Positions 20,377 through 31,880 are shown, numbered from the stretch's first letter. The stretch: DNA of 64,000 nucleotides from Anthopleura xanthogrammica (GCA_964019055.1 OZ025207.1:1033001-1097000); one strand, 5' to 3'. Numbers and translations are program-made. The notes: generated by a model not told the origin, from the sequence alone.

Positions 20377-21480
20377 TTGAGGACCTATGGGTGACTATTG
20401 CGTGACCGTGGCGTGACACTGTCGTGACTAATGTCTGCTTTCAACATCTCCGTAAATCCATCTGTTTGAGGTTATGTTAATATCAATGCATCGATTTACT
20501 CTAAACAATCTGAGTTTTTATCGAGTTTTTTAAAAGTATTTCCTTACTACAGTACTGGTATTCAAAATGACAATTCATAAACAACTCATGACTACAATCC
20601 GCTTTAAGATGGCTTTCCCTTTCAACTTCAAATCGCAAACATGCCGCTTGACTTTCCTCCCTTGTTAAATTATATTGACACAAATCCACACATAGGATAC
20701 CATAGGGGAATTATATAGGAAAACAAAGGCGCGCGCGAAAAAAAATGTTCCGGTGGATTTTTTACGAATTTTTTTTTGCTCGTTCGTATTATAGAGGACA
20801 TTATCTTGACCTGGAATTAAAAAAAAAAATTAAATTAAACGCGACTTTTTTCCCGATTTTATTTTCACCTTTTATTTTTATCTAAATTGGGCTCCCTGTG
20901 GTCACTTCATTTTTTCATGACTTTTTTAAAATCGCGAAATTGAAGTGTCGCGAAAATCTCATGTAATAAGGTAGTTGTATCATTTAAGCGGCCAACCTCT
21001 ATTTAGCGATCACTTGATAATTCCCCGAGGATGGCCGCTAATAGAGATTGTACTAAACATTTTAGTCCAAATTCCCGATTCCTTGAGTCCATTTTTTGGA
21101 TTTTTCAATTCAGCTGTCCCGTCATGCTTATCGGTCATACATCAAGAAAACCAAAATGGCGGGTCAACGGTTCGTCAAAACTGATTAAAAAATCTCCCGA
21201 TTTCTATCGTTAAAAGGTAAGAACTAGCTTAAAAACATTATGATAGCTAGATATTAGTCTTATCTACATATTTTTGGTGTCAAAAGAGTTCTTGAACTTC
21301 AATCTTGTTAAAATCTGGCGATCGATTTTCCAACCTGAATCTGAGCTGTATGGATAAAAAGTTAAAGAAGAAAGTTTTGAAGAGCGAGCTGAGTTATCGA
21401 AGTATTTTAACTTCAAGTTGAACTTATTTGCAGCGTTTTTATTGTTCTAGTAATTAGTTACTGTTGTAGGTAGTTGTGAG
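20377..21480. other. Spacer with one short TIR-like hairpin
   Basis: At 20991-21049 GCCAACCTCTATTTAGCG pairs with CGCTAATAGAGATTG, a short hairpin of MITE-end type. A 62-codon minus-strand frame at 20501-20689 is Cys-rich (5 Cys) and ends at a GTAAGG site, so a host exon is possible but no acceptor could be placed. Confidence 0.4.
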
Positions 21481-21544
21481 TAGATGTCGAGGTATTGTTC
21501 TATGGTGCTTTTTCTATTGTCCTGTGGTATTTATTTCGCATTTC

Positions 21545-22012
21545 GGAGGTTGTTTCAGGGTTCCATGTGTGAGTTAGCCATGCCTTGTCTTAGATCAGCC
21601 CAGAGGTTGTTTCAGTGTTCGATCTGTGAGTTAGCCGTGCCCTGTCTTAGATCAGCCCAGAGGTTGTTTCAGTGTTCGATCTGTGAGTTAGCCGTGCCCT
21701 GTCTTAGATCAGCCCAGAGGTTGTTTCAGTGTTCGATCTGTGAGTTAGCCATGCCTTGTCTTAGATCAGCCCAGAGGTTGTTTTAGTGTTCGATCTGTGA
21801 GTTAGCCATGCCTTGTCTTAGATCAGCACAGAGGTTGTTTCAGTGTTCGATCTGTGAGTTAGCCGTGCCCTGTCTTAGATCAGCCCAGAGGTTGTTTCAG
21901 TGTTCGATCTGTGAGTTAGCCATGCCTTGTCTTAGATCAGCCCAGAGGTTGTTTTAGTGTTCGATCTGTGAGTTAGCCATGCCTTGTCTTAGATCAGCAC
22001 AGAGGCTGTTTC
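21545..22012. repeat. 57-bp tandem repeat, eight units
   Basis: Units of 57 bp containing GGTTGTTTCAGTGTTCGATC and TAGCC(G/A)TGCC(C/T)TGTCTTAGA. Because 57 is divisible by three, a frame of 19-residue repeats (RLFQCSICELAVPCLRSAQ) stays open, but it is interrupted and lacks exon context. Single units are found at 24150-24212 and 35978-36050, so the unit belongs to a dispersed repeat. Confidence 0.85.
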
Positions 22013-22048
22013 ATGGTGTGATAAAAATTGTTTTACTTGTATTTTATC

Positions 22049-23077
22049 GTATTGTTTACGTTTGTTTCTTCCACTATTTTTTAATATTATACCGAGCTTT
22101 CGCAACACCGCGGAAATACGTTGTCGGTCACTCTATTGTACTGGTCAGCGGAGTCATATCGTAAACTACAATTCAGCCGGCATTTTTATTCATTTCACAT
22201 CTCAGAAAAAGTAACTTCAAACAATAAATATACGATAATGGGTTAATAAAAATTTCAAAAATCTTTATAGAGTCTTTTTGATGTATATAGCCTTTTATAG
22301 TTTGTAGTCTACAAGAACGAAAATGAATTATTTCGATCAAAAAATAGCGATTTAACTCGCTTGCTTATCAATAGTAAACGACGCTCAAGCGACTATTTCT
22401 TCAACTATAATGTCGATAAAATCTCAAAACTTAGCCGTAATACCCAATACTTAGGCCTAATACTTATGTAGCAGTGAGTTATATAAATTTGAAATGATAT
22501 ATGTCTTGCACAAGATAAATTATACTTGCACACGGTAAAAACAATAGCAGATAAAAGACAACTAGCTATGAAGCTAGCTATGAAAGAATTGTTCTTTAGA
22601 AGGGAAATTAATTTCGAAATAGGCCCTCAAAACCATCTCAAAACTGCCTCAAAAGGCCACAAAATGACCTTAAAACTACTCAGGAAGCTTCATGAGTAAT
22701 AGAGCTTTTATTTTTGAGAATTAAATTTTTAGGTTTACGAAAAGCATTTCTCTCAGAAGCGATTTTCTAGCTCTCCTGTGATTCTTTTGAAATTACTTTG
22801 TTATTGCACAGGAAGCCGGGTACCAAGAAAACAAGCACACATCGCCACAAACATAGAGAATAGGAAACCTGTGTTCAACTCTGTCAACTGAGATGGACGA
22901 CCGCTGATCAAAAGGAATGACGTCATAAAACATATTTCCGCGGTGTCAGCTTTCGCACTTCGTAAAACGCAAATCGCGCGCTTATAGTCTTTAAATAATT
23001 TGAATCGTTGCAAGACATACTTTTCGTCTCGGTATAATATTAAAAAAATAGTGGAAGAAACAAACGTAAACAATATG
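22049..23077. mobile_element. Candidate TIR element of about 1.03 kb
   Basis: ATTGTTTACGTTTGTTTCTT and the following bases (22049-22096) are matched in reverse complement at 23028-23077. A second inner pair around ACACCGCGGAAATA (22110 and 22930) is also inverted. The interior is AT-rich and non-coding. No target duplication was identified. Confidence 0.5.
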
Positions 23078-23099
23078 GTTATTCCCACTTACAATAACA

Positions 23100-23370
23100 T
23101 TTTATACATTGTATTTAATCATTTCTCTATTTCATTCTATTTAATTTTTATCTATTTTTGTGAGGACTATTTATGCGTCTGTTTTATTGTGGTGTTCTGT
23201 TTTCCCCCCAGTATTCTGTTCTGTTTCATTGTTATTCACTATTACTATTCTCTTGTTGTATGTGATAGTGGTTTGTTGGTTCTCTCCTGTGATTTGACAG
23301 TTTTTCTCTGGGTTCTCTGGTTTTCCTCCCTCCACAAAAACCAACTTTTAAATTCTAATTTGATCTAGAA
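23100..23370. other. Spacer with T-rich open frame, no gene call
   Basis: A 122-codon frame (23000-23368) is Phe/Cys/Val-rich because of the T-rich composition and overlaps the element end. No domain was recognised. Confidence 0.4.
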
Positions 23371-23502
23371 TAGGCTCCTGTGCAGCAGCTGTGTGGGGCT
23401 TCTGGTTCCTGTCATTCTCCCCCTAGCGTCTGTTGAATTTTGAACAACACTCCTTTCTAGGAATTTGGCCATCAGAGAGAGCCCCACATAAGCTTGTGGG
23501 TG
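23371..23502. mobile_element. MITE family A, copy 3 (right TIR missing)
   Basis: Matches copy 2 in reverse orientation (for example GAGAGAGCCCCACA and GTCATTC..CCCCTAGCGTCTG) but stops at CTTGTGGGTG, before the second terminal repeat. GATCTAGAA is present on both sides (23362-23370 and 23503-23511), an apparent 9-bp duplication. Confidence 0.65.
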
Positions 23503-23514
23503 GATCTAGAAGGG

Positions 23515-24415
23515 CCTAGATGAAAAAGTACTCTGTGTAATTCTAGTAACCCTACCAAACTGTGTTTATTTTTTCTTGTATGTTCTTATAAAATCATATT
23601 TTATAACCATAATTTCATGTAATGTGCTTTTCCGTAAGGTCCATTCCACATGCACTACCCCTGACTACATTCACTATTAACATTCACCCAATGCTCGACT
23701 TAAATGTTGATTTTATGGAGGGAGGAAAACTGGAGAATCAGAGAAAATGAAATGCCAGAGACTCCGGGAAACCCTAGATTATCAGATGCTTTGCTCTTAC
23801 TGTAGATGTCATGATAAATTATTTGATCCTTTTCTATGCATGATATGTAAAATATTTTCAATCTTGCAGACAGATGAATATAAAAGGATGAACTTTTAGG
23901 AGCAGAGTATCATAATTGTAAGTATAGCATAGCTATAATACACCATCAAGATGCATTATCAGCCTCAATCTAATTCTCCTGACATATTATTGTGAATCAA
24001 GGGTGGGATAGTGGTAGTTCACTCAACTCTGGGGTCTTAGTTCCAATCCTAGATTCAGCCTTGCATGTGAGTCTAGTTTCACTCTTGACTTGAGGGTTCA
24101 GTGGTTTCACTCCCTCAGCAAAACCTTACAAGCTAAGTTCCAATTCCACCTGTGAGTTAGCTGTAAACCCTGATTTTAGATCAGCCCAGTCCAGAGGTTG
24201 TTTCAGGGTTCAATAAAACCAGAGCCAAAAACTTACAGAGTTCATGAGGAACTTAAAACAATAAACTCTACTACGTGATGAGCTGCATTGATTATTATAG
24301 ATGTAAATGTAGTCAATAACTGTCAGCATGGCTGAGCCTGCATTCAGCAGTTGTTGCATTAGAATCAGGCCAAGAGTGAGGAAGGAATAGTCTATCACCT
24401 GAGCTCGGGTTTGGG
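23515..24415. other. Spacer with one 57-bp-repeat unit
   Basis: No exon recognised. A diverged single unit of the 57-bp repeat (GTGAGTTAGCTG..TTTTAGATCAGCCCAG..GAGGTTGTTTCAGGGTTC) is at 24150-24212. Confidence 0.5.
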
Positions 24416-24419
24416 CTCA

Positions 24420-25128
24420 CTTAAGGGGACCAAATAAAACTTATTGGAATTTAACAATTACTATATAAGGAAAAAACACCACAGACTTCAATTTTACAGA
24501 CATGTTTTGGCAGAAACATCTGCCATCATCAGTGATTTAATGGTAAAAACGTAAACGTACAATGAATATATAAGACAAAAATTTATTTCCTCACTGCTTT
24601 TCTTAAGACTGTTTGATAATACTATATAAGGACTATGAAAACATATGTTGTACATTCCCGAAACATAGCTTTCCTATTATACTAAGGGGATAAAATACAC
24701 TGTCATGGACCGAGCAGGGGACTGGGACCGAGTTCCTTAAAACAAGTCAAATAAACTCATATTAGGGAAAAACCATTAAGACCAACAACATTGGTAAGGA
24801 TCAATAGTATTGGAGTGTGTATTCATTCATTTTGAGGCTTTAAGATTATTTTTGATAAGATAAAACAAGTCTAGGACCCAGTCCCCTCTCCTGATGTCAG
24901 CTAATGTCATTAAATGCCCCTTGGGTCGGCAGTTTTACTGTGCAACCCTTGGATTTTATTGCAGCTGAAGCTATCTCTCTATCTCTTACACCTATTAACC
25001 TACATATATAAAGTAGACTACTAAAATGTTTTGATAATTCGTGCATTATTCAAGATCTCTATGCATACATAACTATAAAGAATCAGTATTTCCTATATAC
25101 ATGTAATGCATATGAAGGTACATATATA
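24420..25128 (+). repeat. Left arm of the 2.6-kb foldback
   Basis: Reverse-complement match of 26428-26995. Shared blocks include GGGACCAAATAAAACTTATT, GACCGAGCAGGGGACTGGGA, and GTAGACTACTAAAA near 25010. It is longer than the right arm because of a later insertion (24472-24636). Confidence 0.8.
24472..24636 (-). mobile_element. About 150-bp insertion with 13-bp TSD and hammerhead-like core
   Basis: Present in the left foldback arm and absent from the right arm. It is bordered by TACTATATAAGGA on both sides; the right arm has that site once. The minus strand (24532-24499) reads CTGATGATGGCAG, a loop, CTGCCAAAACATGTC. The first hammerhead box (CTGATGA) and stem II are perfect, while the expected GAAA reads AAAA. 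Probably a truncated Penelope- or retrozyme-type retro-insertion. Confidence 0.65.
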
Positions 25129-25535
25129 GTCGTTTGAAAAAACCTCCCTGATTGGCTCCGCGACTACATGACTGAACCGAAACGGAGTATAGGTAGAAAT
25201 CGCTGAAACGCTTAATTATTTGGTCTGAAGTAGTTGTTTTTGCTTACTAATGAGATAATACAAGCAGCAACCCTTTCAACGTTTGTCCTCTGGTTTTGCA
25301 AAAGGAAGACAAAAGTCTATATGACTAATATTCAGTCAAAGATATTTCCAATTTTGAAACTGTTAAAGTCATTAAAATACTATTTCACCAGCGAATTTTC
25401 GTACTGTAAGCCCAGCGCTTTTTTAATCAGTGAAGAATTCAATCGTTTCAGTGATTTTTACCCATACCCCCATTCGCGCTAGTCGCGTAGTCGTGGAGCC
25501 GTTCGATGACAACGTTTTTTTCAAATGACTATATA
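25123..25535. mobile_element. TIR element G (413 bp) at the foldback junction
   Basis: TATATAGTCGTTTGAAAAAA at the left end matches TATATAGTCATTTGAAAAAA (reverse complement) at the right end. Subterminal GGCTCC(G/A)CGACTAC repeats are also inverted. An 82-codon plus-strand frame inside (25234-25482) has no recognised domain. Its left end coincides with the inner end of the left foldback arm. Confidence 0.7.
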
Positions 25536-25898
25536 CGTAATATTTGGGTTATGCAGTCCTGTAATTCCTTGGTCTATCGCGACAATTCGTGTTAATTAAT
25601 TCGATAAGGATATTTTTATTTTATCAGAGGAATTTGAGTGAAATGTGATATCAATGGTAAAAAGGACAATGCCGTCTCACAGGGATATTACTGCGGTACC
25701 AGCTCCATTGTGCGATCAAAAAGAGGGAAGGTAAAAAGTGAAATATTGCCCCTCATCGTTCATCCTTAATGTTTCATGTTTTATGATTACATATTTCAAG
25801 CCGAATTATTGAACAGGGGCTATTTTTGCCCTTCCAGACATCCCTTCATCTGATCGGCCAGATCAAAATTAGATCAATATTAAAGGAGCATAATTACA

Positions 25899-26131
25899 AA
25901 CAACAAAATCGTGCCACTTGTCTAGCAACATTGCTGTTTTGCAAGTTGCAGAGCAAAAGGTGGTCATGAAACCAGCAACCCCGCATAACAAATTGCATTG
26001 TTGTAAAGAGTAGAAAGAGCTCCTATTTTGTGCAAACAAGTTGCGCAATAATTTCATCGTCGCACAGGATAGTAATACAACCAACATTAACTCAATGCAT
26101 GTCGAGCGACAAGTTGTGCGATTTTGTTGCT
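25899..26131. mobile_element. Foldback element H
   Basis: AACAAAATCGTGCCACTTGTC near 25902 pairs with GCGACAAGTTGTGCGATTTTGTT near 26105. The interior has further inverted CAAGTTGC-type words. No TSD was identified and it has no coding sequence. Confidence 0.6.
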
Positions 26132-26427
26132 CATATTTCTGCGCCTCCAATGGCTGAATTTCAGTAAACTCTTCCTATGAGGAAGTTCTTGAAATACTAT
26201 CCTTGTGTAAGACATTATAAATACACTTTTAATTTTTGTTGCTGCCTGCTTAAAAGCTGGTGTCAAGTGCACAGATGTGTGCAGAGTTACATGGGCTGTG
26301 GAAGACAGTAGACAACCACAATGATTACATTGATGAGGAGGAGAACTATACTGCTATCGTTTTATAAGTGAAACAGTGTGTACTCAATATAATGCTCAAC
26401 TAAGGCATTACAGGACTACATAATCCA

Positions 26428-26995
26428 AATATTATGTATATATGTACCTTCATACGCATTATATAGGAAACACTGATTCTTTATAGTTATGTATGCATAG
26501 AAATCATGAATAATGCACGAATTATCAAATGTTTTTAGTAGTCTACTTTATATATGTAGGTTAATAGGTGTAAGAGATAGAGATAGCTTCAGCTGCAATA
26601 AAATCCAAGGGTTGTACAGTAAAAATACCGACCCAAGGGGCATTTAATGACATTTGCTGAGATCAGGAGAGGGGGACTGGGTCCTAGACTTGTTTTATTT
26701 TATAAAAATAATCTTAAAAACCCCAAAATGAATGAATACACACTCCAATAATATTGATCCTTACCAATGTTGTCAGTTTTAATGATTTTTCCCTGATATG
26801 GGTTTATTTGACTTGTTTTAAGGAACTTGGTCCCAGTCCCCTGCTCGGTCCATGTCAGTGTATTTCATCCCCTTAGTTTAATAGGAAAGCTATGTTTAGG
26901 GAGTGTCCAACATATGTTTTCATAGTCCTTATATAGTAATTGTTAAATTCCAATAAGTTTTATTTGGTCCCTTTAGTGAGCCAATAAAGTAAAAA
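26428..26995 (-). repeat. Right arm of the 2.6-kb foldback
   Basis: Reverse complement of the left arm, without the 24472-24636 insertion. Differences are scattered, with small indels. Confidence 0.8.
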
Positions 26996-28430
26996 AACCG
27001 ATCTCAGGTGATAGACTATTTTTTACGTTAGATCTTTGATATTATAAGGGTTGTAAGTATCAATATCTTTGGCTATCTGACAGAAACCACAGGGAACCCA
27101 AGCTGGATCAGCTGACATACAAAATTGCATATTAGTAACTTACTGCTAAAATGAAATAAAATGAAATATCTAAATTTTCTGATGCCAACTGCGACCTTCA
27201 TCAAGGACAGACTAAAAAAATCATAAAGTTCTTCCATATTAGCTTATCTATCGTCCCTTGGGGTCACAATTAACAAAATGGTTGCCTTTGGTCTGGCATA
27301 GCAGAACGATCAGTAGGAGCTTTTCTTGGTGTCTTTTCTTAAGTAAAACTGAATTTCTTAGAGATGGCATCTGGCTTTAGTTGGTTGCGTACTCCTCCAA
27401 GAGACTTCACAAAACAGTTGTAAAATGCTTGCAACACACATACAAATATTTAGTAACTGGAGTGTTTGTTCTGTGTATATTGATCAGCCATGTTTTTAGT
27501 TGAATTACGGTGGTTTAGCCTCTTGGTGGTTTAGCACACAGTGGTTAAGCCCTACTCTTCACATGGTTTAGCCCCATCACTGCATTCAATAAGTTAGAAT
27601 AAATAATAAAAAATAGAATAATGAAAGCTAAATATAATTTTTTTTTGAACTTTAGACCTTAAGACTCTATTGAATCCCTTCTCTTGTAAAATAATTGTAT
27701 TGTTCCTGCCATCTAACATGACTGCCATCACATGATAGTGATGGTAGGCTATTTGAACTGACTGGTCAATTGAACCTACTCCTTAAATCAAAATAAGCAC
27801 CAAATATATAAAGAAATATTGGAGGCAGAGTTTTAGTATTTTCAGTTTCAGTTTCTTACTAATATCTACTGTAGGAGATTTTTGTTTTGATTTCTGGCCT
27901 CGATTTTGACACTACTGCTCACTCTCAGGTTTTTGGTTGAAATGCTTTATAGCAATTGGCCTGCTAGTTCATTAGGATCTTATTTAGGATTCTATCAATT
28001 CTGACAGTTTAGTTTGTATTTGTATTGCAGTAAAAGACACTTTAATTGCAGATTCTTAAATGACCATATAACATTCTTTTTCTTTCTTTCAGGCATCACA
28101 GACCCTTACACCTTATGATAATCCACTACTGTTTTGAGTTCAGGTCATGAATCACAAGATTTATGGTATGTCTATATAAATTTTAAAATCATCCAGTTTG
28201 GTAGTATGATGTTGTTTGAAAAAAATCAATTAATGAACTTCCAAATTATAAATTGCCATAATTACATGATTGTTTTAGTAGTTTGTCATTTATGTTTTTG
28301 AAATCTCCCATTAATGGGAAGTATTAGCCAAGTGGCACCAGACTCAAAGCAAAGTTTGACTCTGTAATTAAAAATTTGAAAGTATTTGATGGATGTTCTA
28401 AAAATCTGGTACCATTGCAGATTTAAGGTT
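26996..28430. other. Spacer, no confident gene
   Basis: Four GGTTTAGCC/GTGGTTTAG words occur at 27510-27575. A possible acceptor (TTTCTTTCTTTCAG at about 28090) precedes a short open stretch ending in a stop after about 14 codons, which could be a terminal exon, but nothing else supports it. Confidence 0.4.
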
Positions 28431-28431
28431 G

Positions 28432-29010
28432 CATTATGGGGTCCAGATAATGATTTATATTCTTATTCGCTCCCCGCTCAACCGAATATAAATCACTTAC
28501 CATTTAATACTCGACAGACTTACAGGAGTGTGTCCACACGACAAGCCTGCGTGTCTTTATTGGAATACTTAATGTTATTATAATAATAGTAGTAACATGA
28601 TAATTCAGCTATATTTAGCTACTAAATATTATTGTGAAAATCTTACAATACGCTCTTCGTTTATCTAACAAAAAGAGAAGCTAAAATTAGCCATACCATT
28701 TTATTAATTTTGTAAGTTTATAGAAATTAATCTTGCGCATGGTGTATTTAATTTTTTGGGACACGACGGGAAGACGTTGGACACGAATGATAATTCACAA
28801 CTTGGCAACCTTTATATATGAGCGACCCTTAATGAACTGTGAACTCCCTTGAGAAACATACTTGCACACCTTGTGCGCTAGTTATGTCCCAATGATAAAT
28901 ACATTTATATTCTTATTCGCTCCCCGCTCAACCGAATATAAATTATTTACCATTTAATACTAGACAGACTTACAGGAGTGTGTCCACACGACAAGCGTGC
29001 GATTGCTCTG
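28432..29010. repeat. Pair of about 95-bp direct repeats
   Basis: TTTATATTCTTATTCGCTCC through CACACGACAAGC occurs at about 28456-28548 and again at 28906-28998 with a few changes. The second copy overlaps the tail of the recombinase relic. These could be the direct-repeat ends of a deleted tyrosine-recombinase element. Confidence 0.6.
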
Positions 29011-29163
29011 CTCAATGAAAACTCGCATGAAAGATTCTTCAATTTGCAAATCGCATCGTCTTAGGTGCACTAACTCGCTAAACCACAGAAATCCTGTATA
29101 GCATAATACACAAAGAGTTAGGATGTCAAAATCAAGGAAAATATGGAAAAGGCTTCTGTCCAA
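28960..29163 (-). pseudogene. Tyrosine recombinase fragment
   Basis: 67 codons including LTLCVLCYTGFLWFSELVHL and LRRCDLQIEESFMRVFIE. This resembles the box I region of YR-retroelement or Crypton-type recombinases, where the catalytic Arg normally stands in GF(L/F)RFSEL; here it is Trp (GFLWFSEL). The rest of the catalytic domain is missing. Treated as a dead relic. The family is recalled from memory, not by alignment. Confidence 0.5.
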
Positions 29164-29960
29164 GAGACAATGTCCTCAATCTTGCGATGGTTACGTTTAT
29201 GCGTCTGCGAGAGCATAATTCGCCCATCGAAGAACACGTGTAGGGGATAGGGGAAAAACCAGGTCCCACGACGAATGGCTGGTCAAGTGTGGCAAGCGGA
29301 GAAAATCCAGAAGCCCCAGAGCCCGGTACCAAAGTCACCATCTTCGAAACGGTGGACGCTACGGATGCCATGGGTAAAGGAGTAGAAAAAGTATTCACAA
29401 AGGTACTACTAGCCTACCTTGAGTTCCTGCGGCTGATGGAATCGATGGAATGAATAAAGGCGGCCATGCGTGGGCACCAGCCAAGTCAAAAGTCAACACG
29501 CGAGCTTGGAGGTCTGGCTGATTCACCACGCTAGCTGGGGCCGGAGTCACCAGCGAAGGTACCAAATTCGCCGTGGATGAAGCCAGAACGGCTGCCCTGG
29601 CAGCTACTGACGCTGCTACCTGAATCGCTGCAAGGATCTGGTGATCGCAGGAGAGTTGGAATTTGACCTAGCGGGTAGCACCGACGAACTTGTTGATATA
29701 GGCAGATCAGGAACCTCCATCAAAGAAAGACTGTTTCTCGTATTTCGAGGCATGATATTGGGATGGGCAAAGATTGCGAGGTACAAAGACAGATAGGAAG
29801 CAACGACAAAACCAACAGCAAAACCGAATATCGCAGCTCAAGCATGCACAACAAGATCATGGATCCTGCACAAGCAAAGCACATGTGGGCCCTGCAAAGC
29901 CATAGGGCTGCCCTGCATTTGTATGACTGACTGCTGGTCAGACAAATCACCTCAGATATT
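29132..29960 (-). pseudogene. Ala/Ser/Pro-rich retroelement ORF relic
   Basis: Broken minus-strand frames with ATLDQPFVVGPGFSPIP and Ala/Val/Ser-rich text interrupted by frameshifts. The FVVGPGFSPIP motif resembles gag-like proteins of cnidarian YR elements and fits the recombinase relic next to it. No intact frame. Confidence 0.4.
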
Positions 29961-30240
29961 GCGCCAAGAGTAATGGGGCCCGCATGAGCCGCGTTGAACC
30001 TACAACAAGTCCCACATATTGAACGATTATCTGATTCTCTGATTATCTTGCAAACAGCCGCAGATTAGCATGCCTCGACTTTAACTTTGCCTAAATTTTT
30101 GTTTAGGCACATGAAAGTAAAGTAAGCAATTGTAGCACTACAAGTAAACATGTTGAACTTTACTTTTCGGAATGGATCAAATAGAGATGAGGATCATGGA
30201 TTACATTGCATAATTAAGAATAAATTACACTTCTTCTGGA

Positions 30241-30480
30241 TTAACTAGACTGTGGATACTGGATTATGGGTATTATTATACCTTTTTCTTTTTTAAATTG
30301 GCTGGTGTCAATTCCTTGAGATTTGAGGTACTCTTTAAGAATCTGCCCAACCTTGGATGGGGTAGTTTGGCCTGAAGATCTTCTGATCTTGTACTCTCTG
30401 GCCATTTGACTCCAGTTAATGTTACAGCCCTGAGTCCTGAGTCCTGTTCGGAACCAGTTTAGGCTGTAGCGTATAGACAC
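30241..30480 (-). pseudogene. Small helix-rich ORF of possible transposon origin
   Basis: 79 codons. The central part (NINWSQMAREYKIRR..KVGQILKEYLKSQGIDTSQF) looks like a DNA-binding helical region seen in transposon-encoded proteins, but I do not recognise the family. It lies just downstream of the Ty3 integrase fragment on the same strand. No partner exon was recognised. Confidence 0.3.
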
Positions 30481-30561
30481 ACAATATACTGTAATCTCCA
30501 GAATACATCTAGGTTTTAATACTTCTTCGACTAATCTTACATAAACTTGTCTTGTATTAAG

Positions 30562-30906
30562 TTACAAGGTTTTGACATTTCCGGTCGATGACACTCTCCC
30601 CTGCTTTAAGAGGCCATCACATCGTTTTTTTCTCTTGAGTGGATCTCCAACCAAGATGCTTCCTGGGGTGATCAGTCCCAGCGTTGACAGGTTCTGCTGG
30701 AGGATACATGCTGGAAACCCAAATCGCGGTATAAGATCATTAAAAATCCTATCCGCTACTGTGGCTGACTTGTTTCTCGTCAGGTATGCTTGGGCGAACC
30801 TTGTAAAGCTGTCTAAGATGACAAGGATATACTCCTCCCCTCCCGAACTCTTTTCCAAGTGCAAAAAGTCAATAGAAATGAGTTTGAATTGAGAAGTAGC
30901 CGTCAA
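30562..30906 (-). pseudogene. Ty3/Gypsy integrase fragment with internal deletion
   Basis: 114 codons. [20 protein letters not shown] and [13 protein letters not shown] match the first catalytic-Asp region of LTR-retrotransposon integrase. After PRFGFPACI the normal second-Asp region is missing, and the frame jumps to a C-terminal piece ([14 protein letters not shown]). It is dead; no LTRs were recognised. Confidence 0.6.
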
Positions 30907-30959
30907 AATTTGGCACGTAAGGTTAAAGGGTTAAGATGTTGGATTTCATACAATTTTCC

Positions 30960-31345
30960 CTGTCCTGTAAACAAATAAGAGAGGAACGCAGCGTCACACT
31001 TGTCACGCTTTTAATGCCGTTTTATCCTCAAAATACGAATTTGAAAAAATCATAACTCATTAAATTGCATGTACCCCTTTTTTCTTTCGACCATCATGTA
31101 ATAACAATAATAAAGTAAATTTATATCACTAAATTTCAAAAATTGGTTGTGAATACTTATTTAAGCAAAAGTTCAGTGTCCCAGTGCTATATTTTTCACT
31201 TTTCAAGCCAAAATTTAAGAAAGATGGTCTCGTATGAGATAAATGAATATTAATATAAATTATATAAAGATCACAACTTGTTATTCATTCTGAAAAAAGC
31301 TTCAGTTAAAATATATCAACACGGTTTGAACTATGATTTTTTTAC
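30960..31345. other. Spacer, no gene seen
   Basis: AT-rich intron-like sequence directly downstream of the donor at 31349. Confidence 0.5.
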
Positions 31346-31349
31346 TTAC

Positions 31350-31560
31350 GTCATAGGTGTTTCAAGTTTATTATCTGGCTTCCATACATGTTTAATATCT
31401 GGCAAAGACTCGACATGGCGAGGAATTTCTAGGTTTTTTAGCCAATCCTCACAGGTGTCGTATATAAGAAAACCACATAACTGGAAGAAATGAGTTCTCT
31501 TGCAGTCACTCACCAAAGGTTGTGCATTAACTGATATGGCAGGTGGGACTGATAGAGATG
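31350..31560 (-). CDS. Probable host exon of unknown family
   Basis: The minus-strand frame includes VSDCKRTHFFQLCGFLIYDT and CEDWLKNLEIPRHVESLPDI and ends at a very strong donor (AC|GTAAGT at 31349 and below, phase 2). Upstream is a Ser/Pro/Thr linker with repeated SVPPAIS words; the acceptor was not placed. No domain was recognised. The linker DNA is interrupted by the retroelement tail of the next feature. Confidence 0.45.
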
Positions 31561-31574
31561 TGGCAGTTGGGACT

Positions 31575-31685
31575 GATAATAATAATAATAATAAGTTCTT
31601 ATATAGCACATTTCACAGTGTCTCTCAATGTGCTTTACAATTGTGACCAGTGGAGGACTTTGCGGGCTGCATATTAAGGTGCTAT
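31575..31685 (+). mobile_element. LINE 3'-end insertion with (AAT)n
   Basis: GATAATAATAATAATAATAA followed by GTTCTTATATAGCACATTTC..AATGTGCTTTACAATTGTG. This is a short L2/CR1-type 3' end (the AGCAC..GTGCTTTACA motif) in minus orientation with its microsatellite tail. It splits tandem GGTGGGACTGAT words of the neighbouring linker. Confidence 0.6.
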
Positions 31686-31880
31686 AAGCAGCCGTGGTGC
31701 AGATATAGCAGGTGGGACTGATGCAGATGTGTCAAAGGATGAAACAAATACAAGCGACCAGTAAGCCATTTGCCAGCTGGAAGCTTCAAAAGCATTGCTG
31801 GAGTTTGGTTGCAGTGTAGATAACTGCTCCATCTGTGCATTGACAGCTTGTATTGTTGTCAACATTCCTGAATTTGTTGG
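31686..31880 (-). CDS. Possible upstream part of the interrupted exon
   Basis: 63 codons (MLTTIQAVNAQMEQLSTLQP onward) that end in TSASVPPAIS, the same linker word as the exon at 31350-31560. It may be the same coding region before the LINE tail inserted. No splice acceptor was identified, so confidence is low. Confidence 0.3.

Noticed and set aside
20501..20689. Cys-rich exon candidate ending at GTAAGG
   Set aside because: Donor is good but no acceptor or homology could be supported; left as a note in the spacer entry.
21484..21786. 100-codon protein with repeated RLFQCSICELAVPCLRSAQ
   Set aside because: The 57-bp repeat unit is a multiple of three; frame is cut by TAG in other units and lone units lie in non-coding DNA.
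29720..29950. 76-codon hydrophobic minus-strand ORF
   Set aside because: Cys/Leu-rich by composition, overlaps a decayed retroelement ORF, no domain.
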